A stretch of 64,000 nucleotides of DNA. It comes from Caenimonas sedimenti (GTDB lineage Bacteria > Pseudomonadota > Gammaproteobacteria > Burkholderiales > Burkholderiaceae_C). Below, in pieces: positions 30,031 through 38,842 of this stretch. The stretch covers positions 1-64,000 of the forward strand of contig NZ_VOBQ01000011.1 of NCBI RefSeq assembly GCF_007833165.1. Direction: 5' to 3'. The translations under genes were made by a program, and so were the position numbers. The notes under the pieces were generated by a model that worked only from the letters and a program-made list of their open reading frames with translations, did no database searches and had not been told where the DNA came from. Each line of letters begins with the position of its first letter. Position 1 is the first letter of the stretch.

Positions 30031-30789
30031 TTGAACACGAAGAGCAAGGCGGCGCCCGAGCCGCGTGAGTGGTTGGGGCCCAGCGACCTCATGGACTTCA
30101 GCGATCTTGCGCTGAGCGCCATGGCGCGATCGATCGCCACTGGCAAGAAGGAGCGCGAACGGGCCCTCGCGGCCCATGCGAAGGTGCGCGCCATGCCGCT
30201 GGCCTTTCGCCACCAGGCGAAGCCCGCGACCGCCAGCGCCGTGCTGCGCCGGCGGGAGGGCGACGCCGTGGACAAAGCCACCCTGCTGGTGGCATTGCTG
30301 CGCCTGGGCGACATCCCCGCGCGACTGCTGTTCGCGGAGCCGCCGGCCGAGGCGCTCCGCGGGCTGCCCGTGGACGTTTGCTGCGGGCCCCGGCCGATGG
30401 TCGAGGCCTGCATCGAGGGCGAATGGCTGCGGACGGACACCTTCATCTTCGACGAACGCTACGTCCGCGCCGCGCATCACCGGTTGCACCACAAGCACCG
30501 CGACGCGGGCTATGGCGTCACCCTGTCCGGCGCCATCCACTGGGATGGAACGCGAAGTGTTTCCGTGCTGGGCCCTGACTATGCGGGGGCCGACCCCGAC
30601 CAGCACCGCTACAACGACGCCGCGGAATTCGCGCGGTCGCTGGGCCTCTTCCAGCGCGTTCGGTACCTGGGCCACTGGGCCCTGTGGACCGGCCAGCGCG
30701 CGTTGCTTTCGCGTGCGCTGCACGGGCTGCGGTCGCGGCAGCCCGCCGCGCGCCCCCGGTCCGGCGGGCGTTCCTCCATTCCCGCATAG
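30031..30789 (+). CDS. Transglutaminase-fold protein lacking catalytic residues
   Basis: The 252-residue protein starts at TTG, supported by AAGGAG 8 bases upstream. The core strand-helix pattern GDAVDKATLLVALLR then GDIPARL matches bacterial transglutaminase-like domains. The position of the nucleophilic Cys (usually GDCxxxA) is Ala, and the following His-containing strand reads MVEACIEGEWLRTDTF without the histidine, so it is probably not an active protease or transferase. The C-terminal 40 residues are Arg-rich. The function is unknown. Confidence 0.72.
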   Translation: MNTKSKAAPEPREWLGPSDLMDFSDLALSAMARSIATGKKERERALAAHAKVRAMPLAFRHQAKPATASAVLRRREGDAVDKATLLVALLRLGDIPARLLFAEPPAEALRGLPVDVCCGPRPMVEACIEGEWLRTDTFIFDERYVRAAHHRLHHKHRDAGYGVTLSGAIHWDGTRSVSVLGPDYAGADPDQHRYNDAAEFARSLGLFQRVRYLGHWALWTGQRALLSRALHGLRSRQPAARPRSGGRSSIPA

Positions 30790-30805
30790 CGGCGAGAGGA
30801 CCGCC

Positions 30806-31444
30806 TTATCCGCCGCGCTTGATGCCCGCCGGCACCTGCGCGGCGGCGTCCCAGCCAGGCCCGAACCAGCCATCGCCCTCGAGGTACGCACGCAGCATCG
30901 CCAGCGCATCGAAGCCCCAGAACAACTTGCCGTCCACCGCGCAGGTGGGAACACCGAAGAGCCCGTCCGCGATGGCCTGCTCGGTGTTGCCCTTCAGCTC
31001 CGCCTTCACCGCGTCGCTGCCCGGGTCGCGCTGCGGCACCAGGGCTTGTTGCAGTTCCTGCAGGCGTCCCGCGTCCGCGGCCTCGGCGCCACCGCGCCAG
31101 ACGTGGCGAAAGATCGTCTCGCACACATAACGGTTCGCGAGCCCGTTCTCGCCGCAGGCCACGGCGAGTCGCAACAACGCCAGCGGATGGAAGGGATGCG
31201 ACGCCGGCATCTCCAGTGGGATGCCGTGGGCATGCGCGAGCCACAGCACCTGCCGGTAGGTCCAGTCGCGCTTCGGCGCGATCTCGGCGGGGCCGAGCTG
31301 GCCATGGTGCTTGAGCAGGCCCGCGAACAGCACCGGCCGGTAGTCCACATGGTAGCTCAGGCCCTTCAGCGCTTCGGGGAGCTTCTCGAAAGCCAGATAG
31401 GCGTAGGGCGAGATGAAGTCAAGGTAGAAGGTGATGTGCTTCAT
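30806..31444 (-). CDS. 2-hydroxychromene-2-carboxylate isomerase family protein (DsbA-like fold)
   Basis: The 212-residue kappa-class GST/DsbA-fold protein has the active-site serine in FISPYAYLAFEKLP and a cis-Pro segment FGVPTCAVDGKLFWGFD. Family members isomerise 2-hydroxychromene-2-carboxylate with glutathione in naphthalene breakdown, but most genomic copies have unknown substrates. The ATG overlaps the DUF1289 stop (ATGA). It belongs to a coupled minus-strand set with DUF1289 and YbaK. Confidence 0.88.
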   Translation of the reverse strand: MKHITFYLDFISPYAYLAFEKLPEALKGLSYHVDYRPVLFAGLLKHHGQLGPAEIAPKRDWTYRQVLWLAHAHGIPLEMPASHPFHPLALLRLAVACGENGLANRYVCETIFRHVWRGGAEAADAGRLQELQQALVPQRDPGSDAVKAELKGNTEQAIADGLFGVPTCAVDGKLFWGFDALAMLRAYLEGDGWFGPGWDAAAQVPAGIKRGG

Positions 31445-31665
31445 GCGGCGGCCTCCGCGCGTCGTTCGATGGCGCGCCAGATGTCGCGCTTGCGCAAGTC
31501 GTCGAGCGTGCTCCACGCGGCGATTTCGTCCAGCGTGCGGAAACAGCCCTGGCAGATTTCGCTCACCGGGTCGATGCGGCAGATGGAGATGCAGGGCGAC
31601 GGCACCGGGGCGGCGGATTCCACGGTGCGCGCCCGCTCGAGCACCAGCTCCTTGGCCGTGATCAC
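31441..31665 (-). CDS. DUF1289 domain protein
   Basis: The 74-residue protein carries four cysteines in the DUF1289 pattern PCISIC...CQGC, which suggests a metal or Fe-S site, followed by the family's LDEIAAW segment. It starts at GTG 31665, overlapping the YbaK stop (GTGA), and overlaps the isomerase start on the other side, so all three are translated together. Function unknown. Confidence 0.85.
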   Translation of the reverse strand: MITAKELVLERARTVESAAPVPSPCISICRIDPVSEICQGCFRTLDEIAAWSTLDDLRKRDIWRAIERRAEAAA

Positions 31666-32162
31666 GCCGGCACCTGCACCACGTCGGCCACCGGCGCACC
31701 GGTCAGCGTCTCCAGGTCCTGCGGCCGCAGCTTGAAGACCCCGTGCGGGTGCCCAGCCGCTGCCCAGATTTCTTCGAAGCGGAACAGCTCGCGATCGATC
31801 AGCGTCACCGGCGGCTGAGCATGGGCGAGCGGCGAAACGCCACCGATGGTGAAGCCGGTTTTCGCCTTGACGAACTCGGCATCCGCGCGGCCGGTCTTGC
31901 CGACGATGGCATCGACCTTCTTCTCATCGACGCGACGGTCGCCGGACGTGATGACCAGCACGGCCGCGTCGTCCGACTTGCGGCGGAAGATGATGCTCTT
32001 GGCAATCTGGCCGACCTGGATGCCAAGCGCATCCGCCGCCTGCTGCGCGGTGCGCGCGGCGTCGTCGAGCATCACGGGGGTGTGGGGATGGCCCTTGTCT
32101 TGCAGGGCACGGGCGACGCGCTGCACGCCGTCGGGGAGGGAGCTGAGTTCGGAGCCGCACAT
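31662..32162 (-). CDS. YbaK/EbsC-family aminoacyl-tRNA deacylase
   Basis: The 166-residue protein has the YbaK fold: an IAKSIIFRRKSD strand with the conserved lysine, the VLVITSGDRRVDEKK segment, and FTIGGVSPLAHAQP near residue 110. The family clears mischarged Cys- or Ala-tRNA(Pro) and related species in the cytosol. It heads a coupled trio with DUF1289 and the isomerase. The specific editing target is not determinable here. Confidence 0.87.
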   Translation of the reverse strand: MCGSELSSLPDGVQRVARALQDKGHPHTPVMLDDAARTAQQAADALGIQVGQIAKSIIFRRKSDDAAVLVITSGDRRVDEKKVDAIVGKTGRADAEFVKAKTGFTIGGVSPLAHAQPPVTLIDRELFRFEEIWAAAGHPHGVFKLRPQDLETLTGAPVADVVQVPA

Positions 32163-32183
32163 CCGGACATCGTATCGCCTCCG

Positions 32184-32618
32184 TCAGCGCCCTGCTCCCC
32201 CCTGCTCCACGTGGGCTTTCAGGGACACCAGGGTGGCCGGCAAGCCGGCGCGCACATCCCTGCCCACTGTCCGGTCCAACCAGCCCGCCAGCCAGCCATG
32301 GAAGCTGGCACTGTGCGTGACCTGCACACCGCCGGCCGCCGGGACCAGCTCGTGGCCGAACCGCATGCGGCTGCCCAGCACCGGGCATTCGACCGTGAAG
32401 CTGCGGCCCGGGGTCGCCTCCGCCACGTGCATGGCCACCTTCAGTCCCTTGCGCGGCCTCAGCCAGCCGCGTGCACCCGCCTGCAATGACCCGTCGAGGC
32501 CGGCCGCGCGGGTGTCGGGGTCCCATCGCGGCCAGCCCGGCACATCGGCATAGACCTCGTACACGGCCTCGGGCGAGGCCGAGATGTGGATGGAGAAGGC
32601 AATGGGTGGCGGCTGCAT
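32184..32618 (-). CDS. SRPBCC family (START-like) protein
   Basis: The 144-residue protein has the lipid/ligand-binding helix-grip fold of the polyketide cyclase/SRPBCC group: an N-terminal HISASPEAVYEVYADVPGWPRWDP and a later basic strand region. Such proteins bind hydrophobic ligands or act as small enzymes. It lies between the AraC-type gene and ybaK, with 24 bases to the regulator stop. Ligand unknown. Confidence 0.8.
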   Translation of the reverse strand: MQPPPIAFSIHISASPEAVYEVYADVPGWPRWDPDTRAAGLDGSLQAGARGWLRPRKGLKVAMHVAEATPGRSFTVECPVLGSRMRFGHELVPAAGGVQVTHSASFHGWLAGWLDRTVGRDVRAGLPATLVSLKAHVEQGGAGR

Positions 32619-32642
32619 GCCCGCAGCGTAGGGCGCGGGGCC

Positions 32643-33470
32643 TCAGGCGGCTTGGAAATTTCCGACAGCCGCGGCCCGGCCGAAAAAGCGGGGCGCGAGT
32701 TCGCTGGCGCCCAGGCGCAAGGCCTGATGCGCCACCGCCCGCATGGGCGGCGTGCCGGCCAGAAGCCGATAGTCGCGCGCCAGGTGGGCCTGGTCGCTGA
32801 AGCCCGCATCGATCGCATGCTCGGCCCAGGGTTGCCTTGTCGCGCCGGCCTGGCCCCGCACGCTCGCATGCAGGCGCGCCAGCCGCGCCAGCAGCTTGGG
32901 CGACACGCCCAGTTCGTCGCGGCAAGCGCGCTGCCAGGATCGCTCGCCCCAGCCTTCGGGCGCGACGACCCGGCCGCCTTCCAGCGATCCCCAGTTCGCG
33001 AGGGCGGAGGCGAACCGATTGGCGCAGGCCTTCGGCTGGCGCGCAGCGCGCAACAGTCCCGCCGCCCAGGCCAGGGCCCGCGCCGCGACCAGGGCGTCGT
33101 CGTGCGCGCCTGCCATCCAGTCTTCGATGTCGGGGCGCCTGGCCAGCTCCGCCGGCAAGGCCTGCCCGGCGAACAGCCGCGCCGGCTCGCCACTCAGGCG
33201 CGGCAGGATGCTGGCCCGGCAAAGCACCGTCGCGACGATCGTGTCCGCACCCACGTGCAGCACGCGCGCCTGGGCGGCGCTGCCTTCACCGGCGAACCCT
33301 CCCGCGCCGAGACTTCGGCCCTCGGCCGAGGACACGAAGCCGCGCAGCACGATCGTGAAGAGCGCCGCCGCATGCGCAGGCACGGGCACCGCCTGCGCCT
33401 CCGCCGTGCGCAGCATGACCACCCCCAGCACCTCGGGCGCGAGAGCCGCCGGGGCCGGGTAGAACCGCAT
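32643..33470 (-). CDS. AraC-family transcriptional regulator
   Basis: The 275-residue protein has a C-terminal HTH segment (about 170-260) with the second-helix pattern AIDAGFSDQAHLARDYRLLAGTPP typical of AraC proteins. The N-terminal 150 residues are a beta-rich sensor. It starts 10 bases after the HMG-CoA lyase gene ends, so it may be the last gene of the leucine operon and possibly part of its control. Some consensus HTH positions are weak. Confidence 0.8.
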   Translation of the reverse strand: MRFYPAPAALAPEVLGVVMLRTAEAQAVPVPAHAAALFTIVLRGFVSSAEGRSLGAGGFAGEGSAAQARVLHVGADTIVATVLCRASILPRLSGEPARLFAGQALPAELARRPDIEDWMAGAHDDALVAARALAWAAGLLRAARQPKACANRFASALANWGSLEGGRVVAPEGWGERSWQRACRDELGVSPKLLARLARLHASVRGQAGATRQPWAEHAIDAGFSDQAHLARDYRLLAGTPPMRAVAHQALRLGASELAPRFFGRAAAVGNFQAA

Positions 33471-33479
33471 GGCCGTGCC

Positions 33480-34388
33480 TCAGCCCGCCCGCTTGTTCAA
33501 CAACGCGGTCGCCGCCCGCGAATTCGGCTTGCGCCCCAGGAAGTCGCTGATGTACTTCCCCGCGTCGATCAGCTTGTCGAGATCGATGCCGGTTTCGATC
33601 CCCATGCCATGCAGCATGTAGACCACGTCCTCCGTCGCCACATTCCCCGTCGCACCCTTGGCATAAGGGCAACCGCCCAGGCCGGCCACCGAGGAGTCGT
33701 ATTGCCAAACGCCCATCTCCAGCGTGGCCAACGTATTCGGCAATGCCTGTCCATAGGTGTCGTGGAAGTGCCCGGAGACGTCGTCCAGCTCGTAGTGCTT
33801 CAGCGCCGCTTCCATCGCCGCCTGCACCTTGCGCGGCGTGCCGACGCCGATGGTGTCGGCCACGCCGACGTGCTGCACGCCGATCTGCTTCATCAGTTTC
33901 GCGACCAGCTCCACGCGCTCCGGCGCCACATCGCCTTCGTACGGGCAGCCGACCGCGGTGGAGATCGCGCCGCGCACATAGATGCCCTTGGCGCGCGCCG
34001 CCTCGACCACCGGCGCGAAACGCTCGATGCTCTCCGCGATCGAGCAATTGATGTTGCGCTGGCTGAAAGCCTCGCTGGCCGCGCCGAACACCACGATCTC
34101 GTCCGGCTTCGACGCGACGGACGCTTCGAAGCCCTTCATGTTGGGTGTCAACACCGAATAGCGCACGCCAGGCTTGCGCTGGATGCCGGCCATCACCTGC
34201 GTGTTGTCGGCCATCTGGGGCACCCACTTGGGCGACACGAAGCTGGTGACCTCGATCTCCTTCAGCCCGGCGTCCTGCAGGCGGTGCACCAGGCCGATCT
34301 TCACGGCCGCGGGCACTTCGCCCTTCTCGTTCTGCAGGCCGTCGCGGGGGCCCACGTCGACCAGCTTGACTCTGGATGGGAGTTTCAT
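33480..34388 (-). CDS. liuE: Hydroxymethylglutaryl-CoA lyase
   Basis: The 302-residue enzyme cleaves HMG-CoA to acetyl-CoA and acetoacetate, the final step of leucine degradation. Substrate loop DVGPRDGLQNEKG, metal-binding segments and the signature GLGGCPYAKGATGNVATED with the catalytic cysteine are all present. It lies 4 bases downstream of the GhrA-like gene in the minus-strand catabolic operon. Confidence 0.96.
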   Translation of the reverse strand: MKLPSRVKLVDVGPRDGLQNEKGEVPAAVKIGLVHRLQDAGLKEIEVTSFVSPKWVPQMADNTQVMAGIQRKPGVRYSVLTPNMKGFEASVASKPDEIVVFGAASEAFSQRNINCSIAESIERFAPVVEAARAKGIYVRGAISTAVGCPYEGDVAPERVELVAKLMKQIGVQHVGVADTIGVGTPRKVQAAMEAALKHYELDDVSGHFHDTYGQALPNTLATLEMGVWQYDSSVAGLGGCPYAKGATGNVATEDVVYMLHGMGIETGIDLDKLIDAGKYISDFLGRKPNSRAATALLNKRAG

Positions 34389-34392
34389 CGGA

Positions 34393-35313
34393 CTAGTATC
34401 CTCGTTGCAGATCCACCACGCCGGCGACGGGGTCGCCGCGCTCCATCGCCTGGATCTTGCCGGCGATCTGGGCGACGGTCTCGTCGCGCAAGGTGCGCGC
34501 CGAAGTGTGCGGCGTGATGGTGATCTTGGGATGCCGCCAGAATGCGTGCTCCGCCGGCAACGGCTCGGTCTGGAACACGTCCAGCGTCGCGCCGGCCAGC
34601 TGGCCGCTGTCCAGCAACGGAATCAGGTCTTCCTCCACCAGGTGGCCGCCGCGCGCGACATTGATCAGGTAGCCGCCGGGTTTCAGCCGCGACAGGTTGT
34701 CGCGGTTCAGGATGCCACGCGTCTCGGGCGTGAGGGGCAGCAGGCAGACCAGGAAGCGGGAACCGGCGAGGAAGTCGTTCCAGCCGGCGGCGCCTGAAAA
34801 GCACTGGACGCCGCCGATCTTCTTGGGCGAGCGGCTCCAGCCGAGCACCGGGAACTCGAACTGGCCGATGGCCTGTGCCACGCGCTCGCCCAGCACGCCC
34901 AGGCCCATGATGCCCACCGGGTATTCGCTGCGGATGCGCGGCTTGCGGAACGACCACTTGCCTTGCGACACGTCGTCCGCATAGACGTCGAGTTCCCGGA
35001 AGTGACGGATGACCGCGTGGCACACGAACTCCGCCATCTGCACCGACATGCCGGCGTCGTCCAGCCGCACCAGCGTCGCGCCTGCGGGCAGCTTCAGCTT
35101 GAGCAGCGCGTCCACCCCGGCCCCGATGTTGAAGATGCCGCGAACGCCCGCCTGCTCGTCCAGCAACTGTTGCGGCGGCGCCCAGACGACCAGGTGATCG
35201 GCAGGAGGTGCGCCGGGTTGCCACGCGGAAACGTCCGCCTCGGGCAATGCGGATTTCAGGGCGTCGACCCAGGGCGCGGGCTTGGTGTCGGCGGAGTGGA
35301 AGTAGATGCGCAT
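34393..35313 (-). CDS. Glyoxylate/hydroxypyruvate reductase A-like dehydrogenase
   Basis: The 306-residue D-2-hydroxyacid dehydrogenase of GhrA type has the NAD(P) loop MGLGVLGERVAQ, catalytic NVARGGHLVEED and a late ITPHTSART histidine segment. It reduces 2-oxo acids such as glyoxylate in the cytosol. It sits inside the leucine-degradation operon, where it has no standard role. A hairpin repeat separates it from the upstream carboxylase alpha gene. Confidence 0.9.
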   Translation of the reverse strand: MRIYFHSADTKPAPWVDALKSALPEADVSAWQPGAPPADHLVVWAPPQQLLDEQAGVRGIFNIGAGVDALLKLKLPAGATLVRLDDAGMSVQMAEFVCHAVIRHFRELDVYADDVSQGKWSFRKPRIRSEYPVGIMGLGVLGERVAQAIGQFEFPVLGWSRSPKKIGGVQCFSGAAGWNDFLAGSRFLVCLLPLTPETRGILNRDNLSRLKPGGYLINVARGGHLVEEDLIPLLDSGQLAGATLDVFQTEPLPAEHAFWRHPKITITPHTSARTLRDETVAQIAGKIQAMERGDPVAGVVDLQRGY

Positions 35314-35325
35314 TGGAAGTCGGCC

Positions 35326-35405
35326 GTCATCCCAGCGAAGGCTGGGATCCAGGGGCCTTGTGTATTTTCCTCGATGCCCTGGATCCCAGCCTGCGCTGGG
35401 ATGAC
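35326..35405. repeat. Bipartite hairpin repeat (GTCAT...ATGAC type) in the liu operon
   Basis: An 80-bp unit bounded by GTCAT and ATGAC. Two 8-bp hairpins (35329-35336 with 35341-35348; 35383-35390 with 35395-35402) are themselves inverted copies: 35339-35354 pairs perfectly with 35377-35392. Same architecture as 1708-1785. It lies between the ghrA-like start and the carboxylase alpha stop, so it is transcribed within the operon and could stabilise or tune the downstream segment. Confidence 0.85.
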
Positions 35406-35406
35406 T

Positions 35407-37395
35407 TCAAGTGATCTTCAGCAGCTCCGCGCCCTCCGCCACCTGGTCCCCCGGCGCATACATCAGCTCCACCACCGTGCCATCGGCCGGTGCGGCGATG
35501 GTGTGCTCCATCTTCATCGCTTCCATCACCGCCAGTGCCTGGCCCTTGGTCACCGCGTCGCCGGCCTTCACCGCGAACGAGACCACCTTGCCCGGCATCG
35601 GCGCCGTCAGGCGGCCGCCCTCTGCCGCTTGGTCACCGGCGTGCGCCAGCAGGTCGATGGAGACGATCTGCGTGGCCCCGGCCGGCGTGAAGACGTGGTC
35701 GGTTTCGCCCTGCGTGTACACGGTGGCGCTGGCGCGCTGCGCCCCGTACGTGAGCGTGATGGTGCCGCCCTCGGCGCGGAACGACAAGGGCGCGGCCACC
35801 CCGTTGACCGCCAGCACTTGCGCGCCGTCATGCAAGGTGGTGAGTTCGGCCTTGGTGTGGGCGCCATGGAAGTCGAACTCGAACCGGCGCTTGGCGACAC
35901 CATGCGAGAGCCAGCCGTCGCGCCGGCTGAACGGGTCCGCGCCGCTCAACGCCTGCTCGTCGAGCAAGGTCTTCGCCACGGCCGCGGCCGCGGCCAGCGT
36001 GAGCCCGACCGGCTCCTGGTTGAACAGCACGGCAGCCTCGCGCGGGATCAGCGCCGTGTCCAGGTTCGCCTGGGCGAATGACGGACTCTTCAGCACGTAA
36101 CGGAGGAACTGCACGTTGGTGTGCAGGCCCACGATGTGCGTGGCGGCCAGTGCGTCGTCGAGCCGTGCCAACGCCTGCTCCCGCGATTCGCCATGCACGA
36201 TGAGCTTGGCGATCATCGAATCGTAGTAGGGCGAAATCGCATCGCCCTCACGCACGCCGTCGTCCACCCGCACCATGCCGCGTTCAAACGCGGTGGCCGG
36301 CGGTTTGCGATAGACCTGCAGCGTGCCGGTGGCGGGCAGGAAGTTGTTGTCGGGGTTCTCGGCGCAGATGCGCGCTTCGATCGCATGCCCGTGGATGCGC
36401 AGTTGCTCCTGCGCCAGCGGCAAGGGCTCACCCGCTGCCACCCGCAGCTGCCACTCCACCAGGTCCAGCCCGGTGATGGCCTCGGTGACCGGATGCTCCA
36501 CCTGCAGCCGCGTGTTCATCTCCATGAAGAAGAAGTCCATGGCACCGCCGCCGCGTTGCTCCACGATGAATTCGACCGTGCCCGCGCCGACGTAGTGCAC
36601 CGCCCGAGCCGCGGCCACCGCCGCCCTGCCCATCTCGCGCCGCATGCCCTCCGGCATCCAGGGCGCCGGCGCTTCCTCCAGCACTTTCTGGTGGCGCCGC
36701 TGCACGGAGCAGTCCCGCTCGAACAGGTACACATAGTTGCCGTGCGTGTCGCCGAACACCTGGATCTCGATGTGGCGCGGCCGGGTCACGTATTTCTCGA
36801 TCAGCACGGCGTCGTCGCCGAAGCTGTTGCGCGCCTCGCGCTGGCACGAAGCCAGCGCCGCCGCGAAGTCTTCGGGCTTTTCCACCACCCGCATGCCCTT
36901 GCCGCCGCCGCCCGCGCTGGCCTTGATCAGCACCGGGTAGCCGATGCGTTCGGCTTCGCGTTGCAGCAGTGCCGGGAACTGGTCGGCCTCGTGATAGCCC
37001 GGCACCAGCGGCACACCCGCCTTTTCCATCAGCTGCTTGGACTCCGCCTTCAGGCCCATGGCCTGGATGGCGGAAGGGGGCGGGCCGATGAAGACCAGCC
37101 CCTGCGCGGCGCAGGCGGAAGCGAAGTTTTCGTTCTCGCTCAGGAACCCATAGCCGGGGTGGATGGCTTCGGCCCCCGTGGCCTTGGCCGCCTCGATGAT
37201 GCGCTCCCAGCGCAGGTAGCTTTCCTTGGGCGCACTGCCGCCGATGTGCACGGCCTCGTCGCAGGCGGCCACGTGCTTGGCGTTCGCGTCGGCGTCGGAA
37301 AACACGGCGACGGTCCGCACGCCCATGCGGCTGGCGGTCGCCGCCACCCGGCATGCGATCTCGCCGCGGTTGGCAATCAGGATCTTCTTGAACAT
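35407..37395 (-). CDS. liuD: Methylcrotonoyl-CoA carboxylase alpha subunit (biotin carboxylase plus BCCP)
   Basis: In the 662-residue subunit, the biotin carboxylase domain (about 1-450) opens with FKKILIANRGEIACRV and has the ATP-grasp loop GGGGKGMR. A linker domain follows, and a C-terminal biotinyl domain carries the attachment lysine in AVMEAMKMEH (about 625). It carboxylates biotin for the beta subunit in 3-methylcrotonyl-CoA breakdown. ATG 37395 is the natural start; the frame extends upstream but lacks homology. It is separated from the beta subunit by three genes. Confidence 0.93.
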   Translation of the reverse strand: MFKKILIANRGEIACRVAATASRMGVRTVAVFSDADANAKHVAACDEAVHIGGSAPKESYLRWERIIEAAKATGAEAIHPGYGFLSENENFASACAAQGLVFIGPPPSAIQAMGLKAESKQLMEKAGVPLVPGYHEADQFPALLQREAERIGYPVLIKASAGGGGKGMRVVEKPEDFAAALASCQREARNSFGDDAVLIEKYVTRPRHIEIQVFGDTHGNYVYLFERDCSVQRRHQKVLEEAPAPWMPEGMRREMGRAAVAAARAVHYVGAGTVEFIVEQRGGGAMDFFFMEMNTRLQVEHPVTEAITGLDLVEWQLRVAAGEPLPLAQEQLRIHGHAIEARICAENPDNNFLPATGTLQVYRKPPATAFERGMVRVDDGVREGDAISPYYDSMIAKLIVHGESREQALARLDDALAATHIVGLHTNVQFLRYVLKSPSFAQANLDTALIPREAAVLFNQEPVGLTLAAAAAVAKTLLDEQALSGADPFSRRDGWLSHGVAKRRFEFDFHGAHTKAELTTLHDGAQVLAVNGVAAPLSFRAEGGTITLTYGAQRASATVYTQGETDHVFTPAGATQIVSIDLLAHAGDQAAEGGRLTAPMPGKVVSFAVKAGDAVTKGQALAVMEAMKMEHTIAAPADGTVVELMYAPGDQVAEGAELLKIT

Positions 37396-37400
37396 GGGGT

Positions 37401-38036
37401 CTAGGTTTGTTGCGGCGCGCGGCGGCCGGCCAGGAAAGCCCGCAGGCCGCGGCCCACCGTCTGCAGGAACTTGAACAGCACCACCAGCGCCACGATGGCG
37501 CAGACAATGGAAACGAACAGCACGGCGGCGAAGATGAGCGGGTGCGTGGCGGCGAGCAACAGCATGAACACCGCCAGCCCGTCCTCGACCAGCGACACGC
37601 CGATGTTGGAGAACGGCTCGGGCGAGGTGTTGACGGCGGCCCGCGTCGTCATCTTGGTGGCGTGGCTGGTCGCGGCCAGCGTCCCGCCCAGGATGGCGGC
37701 AATCCAGGCCGCGGCCGGGCCTTCCGCACCCAGCGCGCCGAAGGCCAGCGCGGCGCCGGCCGGAATGCGGATCAGCGTGTGCACGGTGTCCCACAGCGAA
37801 TCGACCAGCGGGATCTTGTCGGCGAAGAACTCGATGAAGCACATGAAGCCGCTGGCCGCCAGCACGCCGGGGTGCTGCAGCACCTGCAGGGCCGGAGGCA
37901 GTTCCATCCAGCCGAGGTAGCCAACCGCCCCGGCCAGGAAAACCGCTGCATAGAGCCGGATGCCGCTGACCCAGCCGAGCGCGGCGGCGAGCGCCAGCAG
38001 TTGCGGGGCGTCGATGAGGTGGCTGAGGGCTTCCAT
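37401..38036 (-). CDS. DUF4126 family membrane protein
   Basis: The 211-residue protein has about five or six helices. Family features include the N-terminal GWVSGIRLYAAVFLAG and the central GGTLAATSHATKMTTRAAVNTSPEP loop, read in pieces. It is inserted between the hydratase and carboxylase alpha genes and starts 10 bases after the hydratase. Its role is unknown; DUF4126 genes are found beside acyl-CoA metabolism genes in related bacteria as far as I recall. Confidence 0.85.
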   Translation of the reverse strand: MEALSHLIDAPQLLALAAALGWVSGIRLYAAVFLAGAVGYLGWMELPPALQVLQHPGVLAASGFMCFIEFFADKIPLVDSLWDTVHTLIRIPAGAALAFGALGAEGPAAAWIAAILGGTLAATSHATKMTTRAAVNTSPEPFSNIGVSLVEDGLAVFMLLLAATHPLIFAAVLFVSIVCAIVALVVLFKFLQTVGRGLRAFLAGRRAPQQT

Positions 38037-38046
38037 GGGACTTGGA

Positions 38047-38832
38047 CTACTCGGGGAGCAACCAGTTCGGCTTGCGCTTCGCCAGGAAGGACTGCACGCC
38101 CTCCCGCCCTTCGGCCGAGGCGCGGATGTCGGCGATGGTCTCGACCGTCATCTTGACCACCCCCGGCGCCAGCGGCTGGTCCGCAACCTCCCGCACCAGC
38201 TTCTTGGTGATTCGCACGGCGGCCGGGCCGGCATTCACCAGCGCGGCGGCGATCTCCGCGACCTTCGCATCCAGCGCGTCCCCCGCCGCCACCTCATGGA
38301 TGAAGCCGATCCGGTGCGCCTCGGCGGCGCTGAACCGTTCAGCCGTGAGGAACCAGCGGTGCGCCGCGCGGGCGCCCATGGCGCGGATGACATAGGGACT
38401 GATGGTCGCCGGCGTGAGGCCGAGACGCGTCTCGCTCAGGCAGAACGAGGCGCTTTCCACGGCCACGGCGATGTCGCATGCGGCGACCAGGCCGGTGCCG
38501 CCCGCATAGACATCGCCGTGGATTCGCGCGATGGTCGGCTTCGGGCATTCGTGGATGGTGCGGAGCATCTCGGCCAAGCCGGCGGCATCGGCCAGGTTCT
38601 CCTCGCGCGTGTAGTCCGCCATGCGCTTCATCCAGTTCAGGTCCGCACCCGCGCAGAACGCGGTGCCGGCCGCGGCCAACACGATGCAGCGCACCTCCTC
38701 GCGCTCCCCCAGCCCGGCAAAGGCCGCGGTCAATTCGGCGATGACCTCCTCGTTGAAGGCATTGCGGACTTCCGGCCGGTTCAAGGTCACGGTCGCGACG
38801 GCGCCGTGGAATTCGAGCAGCAGATTCTTCAC
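38047..38832 (-). CDS. liuC: Methylglutaconyl-CoA hydratase (enoyl-CoA hydratase family)
   Basis: The 261-residue crotonase-fold protein has oxyanion motifs FCAGADLNWMKRMADY and HGDVYAGGTGLVAACD. The NWMKRMADY helix and LSETRLGLTPATISPYV stretch are characteristic of the hydratase that converts 3-methylglutaconyl-CoA to HMG-CoA. It is co-transcribed with the carboxylase, dehydrogenase and lyase genes, giving three consecutive leucine steps. Confidence 0.92.
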   Translation of the reverse strand: MKNLLLEFHGAVATVTLNRPEVRNAFNEEVIAELTAAFAGLGEREEVRCIVLAAAGTAFCAGADLNWMKRMADYTREENLADAAGLAEMLRTIHECPKPTIARIHGDVYAGGTGLVAACDIAVAVESASFCLSETRLGLTPATISPYVIRAMGARAAHRWFLTAERFSAAEAHRIGFIHEVAAGDALDAKVAEIAAALVNAGPAAVRITKKLVREVADQPLAPGVVKMTVETIADIRASAEGREGVQSFLAKRKPNWLLPE

Positions 38833-38842
38833 CCGTGTCCCT

